From: CAVTJL01 sp963752325
GTDB taxonomy: Bacteria; Pseudomonadota; Alphaproteobacteria; Geminicoccales; Geminicoccaceae
NCBI GenBank assembly: GCA_963752325.1
Contig: CAVVXU010000004.1
Span: 573,549 to 637,548, forward strand
Direction of reading: 5' to 3'
DNA: 64,000 nucleotides
Shown here: positions 25,267-34,027 of the stretch, one piece after another
Position numbering within the stretch: position 1 is the first letter of the stretch
Layout: each line of letters begins with the position of its first letter
The notes under the pieces: generated by a model
Database searches by the model: none
What the model was told of the DNA's origin: nothing
Seen by the model: the letters and a program-made list of their open reading frames with translations, nothing else
Position numbers and translations under genes: made by a program

Positions 25267-27744
25267 TCACCGACTAGCAGAGCTTCGCGTGCGCCGCGTC
25301 GGCGCCGCCGCCAGCGGATCCTCGGGCCAGGCGTGTTTCGGGTAGCGGCCGCGCATCTCCTTCCTGACGGTCGCGTAGCTGCCACGCCAGAAGGCCGGAA
25401 GGTCCTGCGTGATCTGGACGGGCCGGCCCGCCGGGGAGAGCAGATGAAGAGAAAGGCGGACGCGACCGCCCAGGACGGTCGGATGCTCGGCCTGGCCGAG
25501 CAGCTCTTGGAGCCTGATCGCCAGAACCGGCGGATCCGGCCTGTAGTCGATCCTGACATGCCCACCCAGAGGCGGCATGTAGTGGCTAGGTGCAAGACGC
25601 TCGACCTCACGGCGCTGGTCCGGTGTCAGCAGGGTCTCGAGAGCCTTGCGAAGATCGAGCCTGCGCACCTCCCCCAGGCTTCGTAGCCCGGCAAGCCAGG
25701 GCCCCAGCCACTCCTCCAGCCTGGTCTCGAGCGCTGGCAAGGAGACGTCTGGCCAGATCTCGGGCGCATGCCGGGCGAGGAATCGCAGGCGCGCCAAAAA
25801 TACCTCCGCCGGGCTCGCCTCGATGAGCGGCTCGATCCCGCGTTCCCGGATGCCTGCCAGGAGCGCGTCCGCCACGGAGGCCGGGCCGGGCTTGGCCAAG
25901 GCCTTCTCGCCGAGAACGAGGGCGCCGAGGCGCCGGATGCGGCGCGCGATGACGTTGCCGCTCAGCGGGTCGAGGCGCACCTCGTCGGCCTCGACAATTC
26001 GGTCGGCGGCGACCGCGCTCAGCATTTCCTCGTCGATCGCTGCCGCTGAGCGGATGCGGGCGTCGGCGCCGCTGTCGTCCAGCTCGGCTATGGCGAGAAA
26101 CGGCTCGCTGGCCAGCCGCTCGGTCGGATGGAGCGCCGCGCCTCGGCCGCTCGCCAGCCTGTAATGGCCCGGCCCGCCGCGCTGCTGGGCGAGACGCTCC
26201 GGATAGGCGAGGGCGAGGACAGCCCCCGTCGCCGCGATGTCGGGTGCCCCGTCCGTTCGGTCGACCAGCCTGCGGAGCTGTCGCCGGGTCCGCTCGAGCT
26301 CCATCAGCGCCGCTGGATCGGCCCCGGGAGCCTGGTCGACCCAGCGCTGCAGCCGCTCGGCGAGGTCCGGCTCGCGCTCACGTCGCCAGGGGTCGCGGGC
26401 TTCAAGGAGCGCGGCGACGGCGAGCGCGGTCGGGCCAACGCCTCGCTCGGCGCCATGCACCAGCATGTGGGCCAGTCTGGGATGCAGCGGCAGCGCCGCG
26501 ATGGCCCGGCCATGCGCGGTGATCCGACCGGCGTCATCGAGGGCGCCCAGCTCCTGGAGCAGCATGCGGGCGCGCGCCAGAGGGCCAGCCGGCGGCGGTG
26601 TGGGCCAGCGCAGCGTCGTCGCGTCCGACGTGCCCCAGGCGGCGAGCTCGAGGGCGAGCGGGGCCAGGTCCGTGGTCTCGATCTCGGCCGGCTCGTATGC
26701 CGGAAGCACAGCCTCCTCTCGCAGGTCCCACAGACGCCAGCAGGATCCGGGACCGAGCCTGCCGGCGCGGCCACGACGCTGATCGGCCGCAGCCCGGCTG
26801 ATCCGCACCGTCTCGAGGCGGCTCATGCCGGTTCGTGCCGAGAAGACCGGCCGGCGGGCGAGGCCGGTGTCGATGACGGTCGTGACGCCCTCGATGGTGA
26901 GGCTCGTCTCGGCGATATTGGTGGCGAGCACGATCTTGCGTCGGCCGTCCGGCGCGCGCCTGAGCGCACGATCCTGCCCGGCCTTGCCGAGGTCGCCCAT
27001 CAGCGGGCAGACGACGGCCATGGCATCCAACCCGCCGCGGCCGAGAAAGGCGGCTGTGCGTCGGATCTCGGCGGCGCCCGGCAGGAAGACGAGGATGTCG
27101 CCTTCGGTCTCGGGCCAAGCTCGCCTGACGGCGGCTGCAACCTGCCGCTCGACGGGATCGACCGGGCTCGCCGGTGGCATATGGCGAGTGGTTACGGGGA
27201 AGCGACGCCCCTCGCAGGCCACGACGGGCACGCCGCCCAGGAGCTCGGCCAGGGGCCCGGGATCGAGGGTGGCCGACATGATGAGCAGCCGGAGATCAGG
27301 GCGCAGGGCGTCGCGCGCCTCGAGACAGAGTGCAAGGCCGAGCTCGGCGTCGAGCGAGCGTTCGTGAAACTCATCAAAGATGACGAGGCCCACATCCGCG
27401 AGCGAGGGGTCGCGCTGCAGCCTTCTCGTCAAGAGGCCCTCCGTGATGACCTCGATCCGTGTGCTTGGGCTGGTGCGGCGCTCGAAGCGCATCGCATAGC
27501 CGACCGTCTCGCCGGGCGACTCGCCCAGCAGCTCCGCCATGCGTGTCGCTGCCTGGCGGGTTGCGAGCCTGCGGGGCTCGAGCATCAGGATGGAGCGCTG
27601 GTCGAGCCAAGCCGCGTTCGAGAGATGAAGCGGCACCAGGGTCGTTTTCCCCGCGCCGGGCGGCGCCACGAGGATGGCGGCGCCTCGGCTCTCGAGCGTT
27701 GTCGCGAGCTGGTCAAGAACGGCAGCGACAGGCAGCTCTGCCAT
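25267..27744 (-). CDS. hrpB: ATP-dependent RNA helicase HrpB
   Basis: 825 residues, the usual HrpB length. DEAH-box motifs in order: Walker A PPGAGKTT near residue 34, motif Ia LEPRRLATRQAA, motif II DEFHERSLDAELGL (the HrpB DEFHER variant), motif III SATLD, motif V TNIAETSLTIEGV and motif VI QRRGRAGRLGPG. The C-terminal HrpB domain follows (YPERLAQQRG, YMPPLGGHVRIDY, FWRGSYATVRKEMRGRYPKH). The cellular role is poorly defined. The start is placed at MAELPVAAVLDQL; codons upstream to 27846 are not family-like. It converges with the secreted-protein gene. Confidence 0.93.
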   Translation of the reverse strand: MAELPVAAVLDQLATTLESRGAAILVAPPGAGKTTLVPLHLSNAAWLDQRSILMLEPRRLATRQAATRMAELLGESPGETVGYAMRFERRTSPSTRIEVITEGLLTRRLQRDPSLADVGLVIFDEFHERSLDAELGLALCLEARDALRPDLRLLIMSATLDPGPLAELLGGVPVVACEGRRFPVTTRHMPPASPVDPVERQVAAAVRRAWPETEGDILVFLPGAAEIRRTAAFLGRGGLDAMAVVCPLMGDLGKAGQDRALRRAPDGRRKIVLATNIAETSLTIEGVTTVIDTGLARRPVFSARTGMSRLETVRISRAAADQRRGRAGRLGPGSCWRLWDLREEAVLPAYEPAEIETTDLAPLALELAAWGTSDATTLRWPTPPPAGPLARARMLLQELGALDDAGRITAHGRAIAALPLHPRLAHMLVHGAERGVGPTALAVAALLEARDPWRREREPDLAERLQRWVDQAPGADPAALMELERTRRQLRRLVDRTDGAPDIAATGAVLALAYPERLAQQRGGPGHYRLASGRGAALHPTERLASEPFLAIAELDDSGADARIRSAAAIDEEMLSAVAADRIVEADEVRLDPLSGNVIARRIRRLGALVLGEKALAKPGPASVADALLAGIRERGIEPLIEASPAEVFLARLRFLARHAPEIWPDVSLPALETRLEEWLGPWLAGLRSLGEVRRLDLRKALETLLTPDQRREVERLAPSHYMPPLGGHVRIDYRPDPPVLAIRLQELLGQAEHPTVLGGRVRLSLHLLSPAGRPVQITQDLPAFWRGSYATVRKEMRGRYPKHAWPEDPLAAAPTRRTRSSASR

Positions 27745-27864
27745 GGTTTGGTCGAACGTTGCAGACGGTGGCGACGGGTGCGAGATATGCTGTCCTCCGA
27801 CCGGGTTGAGGGCGCCACCGCGGTGCTCCTCATCGGTCCCTGCCATGCTGGGGAGGTCTCGGTA

Positions 27865-28188
27865 ATGGTCAAGCTGGAATGGGCCTTGGGCGCCGCCTCG
27901 CTTGGTTTGGCGCTATTGGCGGCTGGGCCCGCCAGGGCCGACGTGATCGACGGGAATTGGTGCGCCAAGGATGGTCGAACGATGTCGATCAACGGTCCGC
28001 AGATCGTCACGCCGGCTGGAACCGCCACGTCGGGAGAATGGCATCGCCATAGTTTTGCCTACGCGGTTCCTGCGGGCGAGGCTGGCGCCGGAAGCCGCAT
28101 CGACATGCTTCTTCTGAACGAGAATACGGTGCGTCTCACGAGGGGCGACACGCCGGAGATCTGGCACCGCTGCGACGTCACCAGCTGA
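27865..28188 (+). CDS. Small secreted hypothetical protein
   Basis: 107 residues: MVKLEWALGAASLGLALLAA then GPARA, a signal peptide with a likely Ala-x-Ala cut near residue 25. The mature part has WCAKDGRTMSINGPQIVTPA and HSFAYAVPAGEAGAGSRIDM, ending in EIWHRCDVTS. Two cysteines (WCAKDG near the front and HRCDVT at the end) may pair. This looks like the small periplasmic proteins annotated as hypothetical throughout alphaproteobacteria; function unknown. It is divergent from hrpB, with about 120 bases between them. Confidence 0.7.
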   Translation: MVKLEWALGAASLGLALLAAGPARADVIDGNWCAKDGRTMSINGPQIVTPAGTATSGEWHRHSFAYAVPAGEAGAGSRIDMLLLNENTVRLTRGDTPEIWHRCDVTS

Positions 28189-28327
28189 CCCGCTCCGGGG
28201 ACGGGACTGGGGGCTTCGCGCCACACTCCGGCGCCAGTCGTCCTGCACGCTTCGCTCCGGTCTTGCCCTGGCCGTTCGCTGCAATCAGCGTCGGCGCGCG
28301 TTCCCGTCGTCGTACGAGGTTCTGCTT

Positions 28328-28858
28328 ATGAGATTTGCCCGCTCCGGCCCGGTCCTCGTGGCCCTGGCCATTGCCGCCTGCCAGCAGACCGGGCCGAAGC
28401 TGCCCCACTCGCCGATTCCCCCGCCCCCGGCCGACCTCGCCGTGAACCCGCCGTCGCCCGCGGCTGTGGCATCGGTCGATCTGACCACCTGGGAGGCGCA
28501 GTCGGACAAGCTGTTCGACGAGCTCGACACCAACCATGACGGCTATCTCGAGATGAACGAGCTCGAGGGCCTGTGGAAGCGGATGGACGCGAACGGTGAC
28601 GGGCAGCTCGATGCGAACGAGGCGCCGGGGCTCATGGGAGCGATGGACCTCAACCAGGACGGCGTGATCACCCAGCAGGAGGCCGACGGCTATCTGCTTC
28701 AGGTCCTGGGTCATCCTCCAGGCCCAGACCTCAAGCTCACGCGCCAGCAGTTCGACGATCTTCGCCGGCAGATCTTCCTCGATGCGGACCAGAACAGGGA
28801 CAGTCGGATTCAGCGGGACGAGGCAGGAAATCCGCGGCTGGTGCTTTTCCGCTTCTGA
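28328..28858 (+). CDS. EF-hand domain lipoprotein
   Basis: 176 residues. The N-terminus MRFARSGPVLVALAIAACQQ is a lipoprotein signal with lipobox (IAAC). A Pro-rich linker follows, then four EF-hand loops: DTNHDGYLEMNE, DANGDGQLDANE, DLNQDGVITQQE and DADQNRDSRIQRDE. The first three have canonical D-x-[DN]-x-DG spacing; the last has a longer, altered loop and may not bind calcium. Predicted to be a membrane-anchored periplasmic calcium-binding protein. Codon use is ordinary. The region 28189-28327 upstream holds no gene. Confidence 0.85.
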   Translation: MRFARSGPVLVALAIAACQQTGPKLPHSPIPPPPADLAVNPPSPAAVASVDLTTWEAQSDKLFDELDTNHDGYLEMNELEGLWKRMDANGDGQLDANEAPGLMGAMDLNQDGVITQQEADGYLLQVLGHPPGPDLKLTRQQFDDLRRQIFLDADQNRDSRIQRDEAGNPRLVLFRF

Positions 28859-28894
28859 GCGGCCTTGGCGCAGGCACGTGTCGATGCGTTGGGC

Positions 28895-29891
28895 TCAGAT
28901 CAGGCGCTCGGTCCGAAAGCTCAGATGGCGGTTCTTGCCGATGACGACGTGGTCGTGGAGCGTGATGCCGACCGGCTCGAGCGCCTGAACGACCTGCCTC
29001 GTCATCTCGATGTCGGCCTTCGAGGGCGTCGGATCGCCCGACGGGTGGTTGTGCACCATGATGACCGCCGAGGCCGCGAGCTCGAGCGCCCGCTTGACGA
29101 CCTCGCGTGGGTAGAGCGGTGTGTGGTCGACAGTGCCCCGGCTCTGCACCTCGTCCTTGATCAGGATGTTCTTGCGATCGAGGAAGAGGATGCGGAACTG
29201 CTCCGCCGGCTCGTGCGCCATCGCCGCATGGAGATAGTCGATCAGGGTCGTCCAGGAGCCGATGACGGGCCGGTCCTTGATCGCCTCGCGGCCGACCCGG
29301 TGCAGGAAGGCCTGGACGGCCTTGAGGAGGACCTGGGTGAACCTCAAGTCCTCGTCCAGCACCTCGCGGCGCTCAGGATCGGTACTTGCTGGACGGACGA
29401 GCTCGACGCACTCGGCGTAGCGCGCCGGCTCCGCCGCGAGCACGCCGCCGAGGCTGCCGAATCGCTCGATCAGCTCCTTGGCGAGCGGGCTTCGTGTCGC
29501 GACGGTAGATCGAGAAGAAGAGAAGAAGCTCGAGCAGCTCATAGTCCGCGAGGCTGCCCTCCTTGTGCTGTAGCAGCCGCTCGCGTAGCCGGCTGCGGTG
29601 TCCGTGATAGTGCTTGCTGCCCCAGCCGGCGGCCGGCTTGGCGGGCACCTCGCTCAGGCCCGGCGCCGTCGCCCCGGCCTTGTCCAGCGCCGCCGCCAGC
29701 GACCTCAGCCGATCGGCCGAGTTGACCAGCCAGACGCGGCGCGCGCCATCCCATCGGCCACCCGCGCCCTTGATGGCCTGGCGCAGCGGATAGGTGTTGC
29801 CGCGCAGGACGAAGCCTTCGCCCTCCTCGGCCGCTACCGTCAATCCCGCCTCGATGAGCTTCTCCGGAACCCCTTCCGCCTGCCAGCTCAC
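28895..29891 (-). CDS. radC: RadC (JAB/MPN domain) with N-terminal extension, one frameshift
   Basis: The MPN+ metalloprotease-like core is intact: AEQFRILFLDRKN, VDHTPLYPREVVKRALELAA, and the metal motif HNHPSGDPTPSKAD (H-x-H-x10-D). Before it is the RadC helix-hairpin part (GHRSRLRERLLQHKEGSLAD, YELLELLLFFSIYRRDTKP, ELIERFGSLGGVLAAEP). An extra C (AAGCCCGCTC for AAGCCGCTC, near 29493) breaks the frame between KP and LAKEL. Uncommonly, about 85 extra residues precede RadC, with GFVLRGNTYPLRQAIKGAGG and RWDGARRVWLV, similar to DUF5710-type modules. The start is GTG at 29891. RadC function is unclear; it is often linked to mobile DNA and transformation. Confidence 0.8.
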
Positions 29892-30028
29892 CAGGGCGGG
29901 TGAGTGGGCAAGGCCAGCCGGCGGACGATCTCGGGCCTGCGGTCGAGCCAGAGCTCGAGCCGAGCCGTGATCGGGGTGTGCCGGCCCGACGTTCCGGCCG
30001 GCCCATGCGGGGCGACTAGGCGAGACAT
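29888..30028 (-). CDS. Small ORF overlapping the radC start
   Basis: 46 residues: MSRLVAPHGPAGTSGRHTPI, then LELWLDRRPEIVRRLALPTH, ending PPW. Its stop overlaps the radC GTG (GTGA), suggesting translational coupling. The upstream DNA is AT-rich (TTTTGCGTTAGATATGGT before the ATG), a plausible -10 region close to the start. Alternatively it is the true N-terminus of the RadC fusion, separated by one missing base near 29891; the joined text would read THPPLVSWQAEGVPEKL. I cannot choose between the two. Confidence 0.5.
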   Translation of the reverse strand: MSRLVAPHGPAGTSGRHTPITARLELWLDRRPEIVRRLALPTHPPW

Positions 30029-30200
30029 AGCACCATATCTAACGCAAAAGGAGAAATTGTTCCATAGATAGTGCGCATGGAGCGAGATGGCGGGCCGCTA
30101 TCAAGGCACAGTGGCGTGGCACCCAGGGGGCAGGCTAAAGAAGCCGTGCCGCCGGGCCCCGCCGCCCGGCGAGATATACCGGCGTGGCAGGGAGGGACGG

Positions 30201-30971
30201 ATGAGCGAGGCCAGCGGCAGCCCCACGGCATGCCTGATCATCATCGGCAACGAGATCCTCTCCGGCCGCACGGTCGACGCCAACCTGCCTTTCATCGCGC
30301 AGCAGCTGGGGGCGATCGGCATCCGCATGGCGGAGGTCCGCGTCGTCCAGGACGACGAGGCCCTGATCGTCGAGGCGGTCAATGCCTGCCGCAAGCGTTG
30401 GACCTATGTCTTCACGACGGGCGGCATCGGCCCGACGCACGACGACATCACCTCGGCCTCGGTCGCGAAGGCGTTCGGGCTGCCTTTCGGCCGGAACAAG
30501 GAGGCCGAGCGACGTCTCCTCGCCTACTACCCGCCGGAGAAGGTCAACGAGGCGCGGATGCGAATGGCGGACACGCCCGAGGGTGCCGTGCTGATCGACA
30601 ACCCGGTCAGCGTGGCGCCCGGCTTCATCGTCGAGAACGTCCATGTGCTGCCGGGCGTGCCTAGGATCATGCAGGCGATGTTCGAAGGACTGAGACCAAG
30701 GCTCAGGGGAGGCGCGCCGGTACGATCCCGGACCATCGTCTGCTACTGTCCCGAGGGGGATATCGCGATCCGCCTGGGCGCCATCCAAGCCGACTTCCCG
30801 GCGGTGGAGATTGGCAGCTACCCCTTCATGCGCCAGGGCACGCCCGGGACCAGCATCGTATTCCGAGGCACCGACGTCCCAGTGATCGACAAGGCCGCGG
30901 AAGCCCTGCTGGCCATGACGTCGGCGGACGGGATCAAGACCGACGAGCAGGTTGTGGCCTCAAGCTCCTAG
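30201..30971 (+). CDS. Competence/damage-inducible protein A-type molybdopterin-binding protein
   Basis: 256 residues, with only the N-terminal MoCF/CinA domain; the C-terminal deamidase domain of full CinA is absent. Landmarks are ACLIIIGNEILSGRTVDANL, the GTGG-like FTTGGIGPTHDDITSASVAK motif, LPFGRNKEAERRL, the substrate-loop NPVSVAPGF, and VHVLPGVPRIMQAMF. Stand-alone members are common in alphaproteobacteria and are thought to act on pyridine nucleotides (ADP-ribose type). The start is at MSEASGSPTA; an upstream in-frame Met at 30087 lies in GC-rich DNA without family match. Confidence 0.88.
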   Translation: MSEASGSPTACLIIIGNEILSGRTVDANLPFIAQQLGAIGIRMAEVRVVQDDEALIVEAVNACRKRWTYVFTTGGIGPTHDDITSASVAKAFGLPFGRNKEAERRLLAYYPPEKVNEARMRMADTPEGAVLIDNPVSVAPGFIVENVHVLPGVPRIMQAMFEGLRPRLRGGAPVRSRTIVCYCPEGDIAIRLGAIQADFPAVEIGSYPFMRQGTPGTSIVFRGTDVPVIDKAAEALLAMTSADGIKTDEQVVASSS

Positions 30972-31017
30972 GCGGAGATCAGCTCCCCGGGATGATCGAT
31001 CCGGGCGGCGGTCTCGG

Positions 31018-31491
31018 TCATTTCCAGAACTCAGGGCCTGCCCTCGAGCTCGGCTGGAGCTCGTCGAGACAGCTCGCGGCTCCGGCCGGCGCTGGGCTAC
31101 AGGCAATCACGTCGTTCAGCAGCACCTTGGCGATCTGGCGGCAGTCCACCTTGGGCAGGTCGAAGAGCCGAACGACGGTTCTGCCCGCCTGAAGCGGCGC
31201 CAGGTCCACAGCGATGCGCTGGCCGATCTCGCCGTTCGGCTCGAAGCTCACGAGCTCGATCTGAAGCTTGTCGAAGCTTGTCTCGGTGGCGTTGTGAAGG
31301 AGGAGGTACACGCGGCAGGCGCCATCCACCGGCTCGAGCTTGTTGAGCTCGACGGAGACCATCCCCGTCGAGGCGCTCTTGTCCGCCTGCTGAGCTTCCG
31401 CGGACACGCCTGTACCCGCAAGGAAGAGGCCCAGCAGGGCCAGGGCAGGTTGCCAACGGCGCGAGGGCCAGGAAACGTTCGGTCTCGGCAT
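31018..31491 (-). CDS. Hypothetical secreted protein, Tat-like exporter family
   Basis: 157 residues. The signal peptide has a basic N-region then WQPALALLGLFLAGTGVSAE, cut expected near residue 31. The mature protein resembles a conserved alphaproteobacterial periplasmic family: VSVELNKLEPVDGACRVYLL, LHNATETSFDKLQIELVSFE, then RIAVDLAPLQAGRTVVRLFD, and LLNDVIACSPA. Three cysteines (GACRV, DCRQI, IACSP) plus one near the end may form disulfides. Function unknown. The ATG at 31491 is the only sensible start; the longer in-frame extension to 32355 is Arg/Pro-rich and not coding-like. It converges with the CinA-type gene. Confidence 0.75.
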   Translation of the reverse strand: MPRPNVSWPSRRWQPALALLGLFLAGTGVSAEAQQADKSASTGMVSVELNKLEPVDGACRVYLLLHNATETSFDKLQIELVSFEPNGEIGQRIAVDLAPLQAGRTVVRLFDLPKVDCRQIAKVLLNDVIACSPAPAGAASCLDELQPSSRAGPEFWK

Positions 31492-33131
31492 GACCCTCGG
31501 CTCTCCCTTCGATCTAAGGTCCGGACTGTGTTTCGATCGCCACGCCGGCCATGGCAAGCTCGGCTGCGCGCGCAGCAGGCAAGGCCTTCTCCCGGAAGGC
31601 GAGGTGGCCCCCCTACTCTCCCGGATCGGCCTCAGACCCTTATGGTGCGAGGATGCACGGAGGAGTATGACAATTCGAGCACAATCGAACGCCGAGCGGC
31701 CTTGGCAGAGCTTTCGGATCTGCTGAGCTGCGCGAGGCCGGGGCCGCCCTGTCTCGCCGGCCCGCTGATGATCGGTCGGGACGGAAAGCGGAGGCATCGC
31801 CGCGCCGGCTTTAGCGGAGGAGGGTGAAGGCAGCTCGGCTGCTTGCCCAGCCTCCGTTGTGCCGCTCCTTGCTCCGGAGAGAGGAGACGGCCGAGGCGGC
31901 GGCCCATGCAGGCGGCCGAAGGCTGCTGCCCCGACCTCGGCGAGCGCGACGGTGTCGACGCGCCGGCGCGGCCTCCCAACGGAGAGCTGCCCCGCGGCGG
32001 TCTGATCCGCGAGCGACGCGCCGTCGACAGCTTCCATCGCCAGGAATGAAGGCCCAGCCCGGCGCTGAAGATACCTTCGTATCCAACCTCTGCTGGGCCC
32101 GGGACCCGGCTCGGAGCCTCCGCGTGGTGGATAAGGAGCCGGGTGATGGTCTCGCCGCTGACCAGCTTCGGGCGGACTGCCTTGACCCCTCTCTGCGTGC
32201 CCATGATCCCGTTCACGGACCCATAGACCTTGCTCATACCGCCCACGCCGGGTGCGCTCGATACGGTAGGATTGAGAGAGCAGGCGTGCCGGCGTCGATT
32301 CTGTATGCCGACGGCTCCGCCCCGTTACCAGTGCCACCCATGATCGTGCATACACGGCTGCCGCTCATCTCGCTCCCGCGCGGGCGCCCAATCACCGCTC
32401 CACGCCCCGCGAAGCAACATAGTGTCCGAGAATGCGCCATGCCAACGATCGCCGGGCCGAGGCAGCCAGGGCTCGGTAGCGCGGCAGCCTTGGCGGGACC
32501 TATGCGTGGCTCGATGCGTCGGGTGGACAGGAGGGCTTACGCCCTCATAGCGTCGACGAGGAGGCGTGCGACGGCCTTCGCCTACCTCTCCGAGGACAGG
32601 GGTGGTACCGTCGAGGCTGTCGGCGGGTCCGTGGACCGAGCCTCGCTGCGACGGATCGTCAGACAAGGCATGGTCCCGTGTCGTGCACGCTTTCTCGCGC
32701 GTCACCCGGCCTGTATCTTCCCTTCGTGAAGGCCCCCGACGGCCACCCCCGATGCGGCCTTGAGGGTCACATGGCGGACGCGCGTCGGGCGGCCGTGATT
32801 GGAAATGGCGAGCGGATACGCGGCCGACGGCCCTATGCTGAGCGTCGAGCTACCTTCTTGGTGGGGAGAGGCCGCCGGCCCTGGATGCGTTGCAAAGCAA
32901 GGTGATGGTCTTCTAATGCGATGGACTAAGGCGCACGGCGAACTCCAGCCTGGGGACGAAAAAGTGCCTCGCATCGGGCATTCTTGCGACAATCTGTCAC
33001 TCGGCCGACTCACGGACCGCCTCCTATCCTCGCCGTCATCTTCGGGGGGGAGACCACCTCGATCAAAATCGCTCGGGCGCGCCAGCCGCTCGTGGCTCGG
33101 GTCGGCATTTTAGGAGAGGAACGAGGCGTCC
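31492..33131. other. 1.6-kb region without a supported gene
   Basis: Long open frames on both strands are Arg/Pro/Ser-rich with no family-like sequence. The least poor is a minus-strand frame at 31632-32246, whose first 70 residues (MGGMSKVYGSVNGIMGTQRG and on) look more protein-like than the rest; I would not call it. I looked for RNase P RNA, tmRNA and tRNA features and recognised none. The right end should hold the cox promoter. Decayed DNA is the likeliest explanation. Confidence 0.45.
32985..33000 (+). promoter_or_regulatory. Possible RegA/PrrA-type operator upstream of coxB
   Basis: TGCGACAATCTGTCAC, an imperfect inverted repeat (GACA-ATC-TGTC) about 130 bases before the coxB start. 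It resembles the YGCGRCR-N4/5-GNCGC-like boxes bound by the redox regulator RegA/PrrA, which controls oxidase operons in alphaproteobacteria. Only part of the consensus is matched, so this is a suggestion. Confidence 0.2.
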
Positions 33132-33999
33132 ATGCGATTGCGGATCCTGAGCTTTCTCACATCGGTCGTCGCCTTCTTGGCGGTGAGCGCAACGGCATTC
33201 GCTGCAGGCCCAGCTGTCGAGGGCCCGACGCCCTGGGAATTGGACTTTCAGCCGGCAGCCTCGCCTGTCATGGAGCGCATCGAGGGCTTCCACTCCCTCT
33301 TGATGTGGGTCATCACGCTCATCACGCTCCTGGTGCTCGCGCTGCTGCTGATTTGTGCTTACAAGTTTCGCGAGTCGCGTAACCCGGTGCCCTCAAAGCG
33401 ATCTCACAACACGCTCCTGGAGATCGTATGGACTGCTGTTCCGGTGCTCATCCTGGTGATCATCGCGGTGCCGTCCTTCAAGCTTCTCTATTATAAGAAT
33501 ACAGTCCCGCCATCGGCGCTGACCGTGAAGGTCACGGGCCATCAGTGGTATTGGTCCTACTCCTATCCCGACGATGGGAACTTCGGGTTCGACGCGCTGA
33601 TCGTCCCTGACGACCAGATCGACAAGTCCAAGGGGCAGGAGCGGCTTCTGACGACCGACAATCCCATGGTCATTCCGGTCGGCGAGGTGGTCCGCGTGCA
33701 GGTCACGTCGGCCGACGTGATCCACAGTTGGGCGATGCCCTCCATGGGCGTGAAGATCGACGCCATCCCGGGGCGACTGAACGAGGTGTGGCTCGAGGCC
33801 GATAAGCCGGGAATCTGACTATGGGCAGTGCTCGCGTCTCTGCGGCGTGAACCACGCCTACATGCCCATCATGATCGACGCCCGTCCGAAGGCCGAGTTC
33901 CAGGCTTGGTTGAAGGATGCCAAGCAGAAGTTTGCCCGAGTCGACGATCAGGGCAGCGAGCAGGTGGCGTCGGTGTCCCGATCCGGCGTGGCGCGCTAG
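33132..33999 (+). CDS. coxB: Cytochrome c oxidase subunit II, one frameshift
   Basis: About 288 residues. It has a signal peptide (FLTSVVAFLAVSATAFAAG), two membrane helices (LLMWVITLITLLVLALLLIC and IVWTAVPVLILVIIAVPSF), and a periplasmic cupredoxin domain with the aromatic GHQWYWSYSYPD and the CuA ligands (His in VIHSWAMPSMGVKIDAIPG; GQCSRLCGVNHAYMPIM). The frame closes early at 33818 because of one extra base in ATCTGACTATGGG; removing it restores YYGQC and the CuA cysteines, to the stop at 33999. The total length is 3n+1, agreeing with a single insertion. First gene of the cox operon; AGGAGAGG lies upstream. Confidence 0.9.
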
Positions 34000-34027
34000 G
34001 GCAGAGAGCAGGAGGAGATTTCGCAGC

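Noticed and set aside
26128..27840. Long plus-strand frame opposite hrpB running into the small secreted protein
   Set aside because: Only its last 107 codons (27865-28188) look like a protein; the rest mirrors hrpB.
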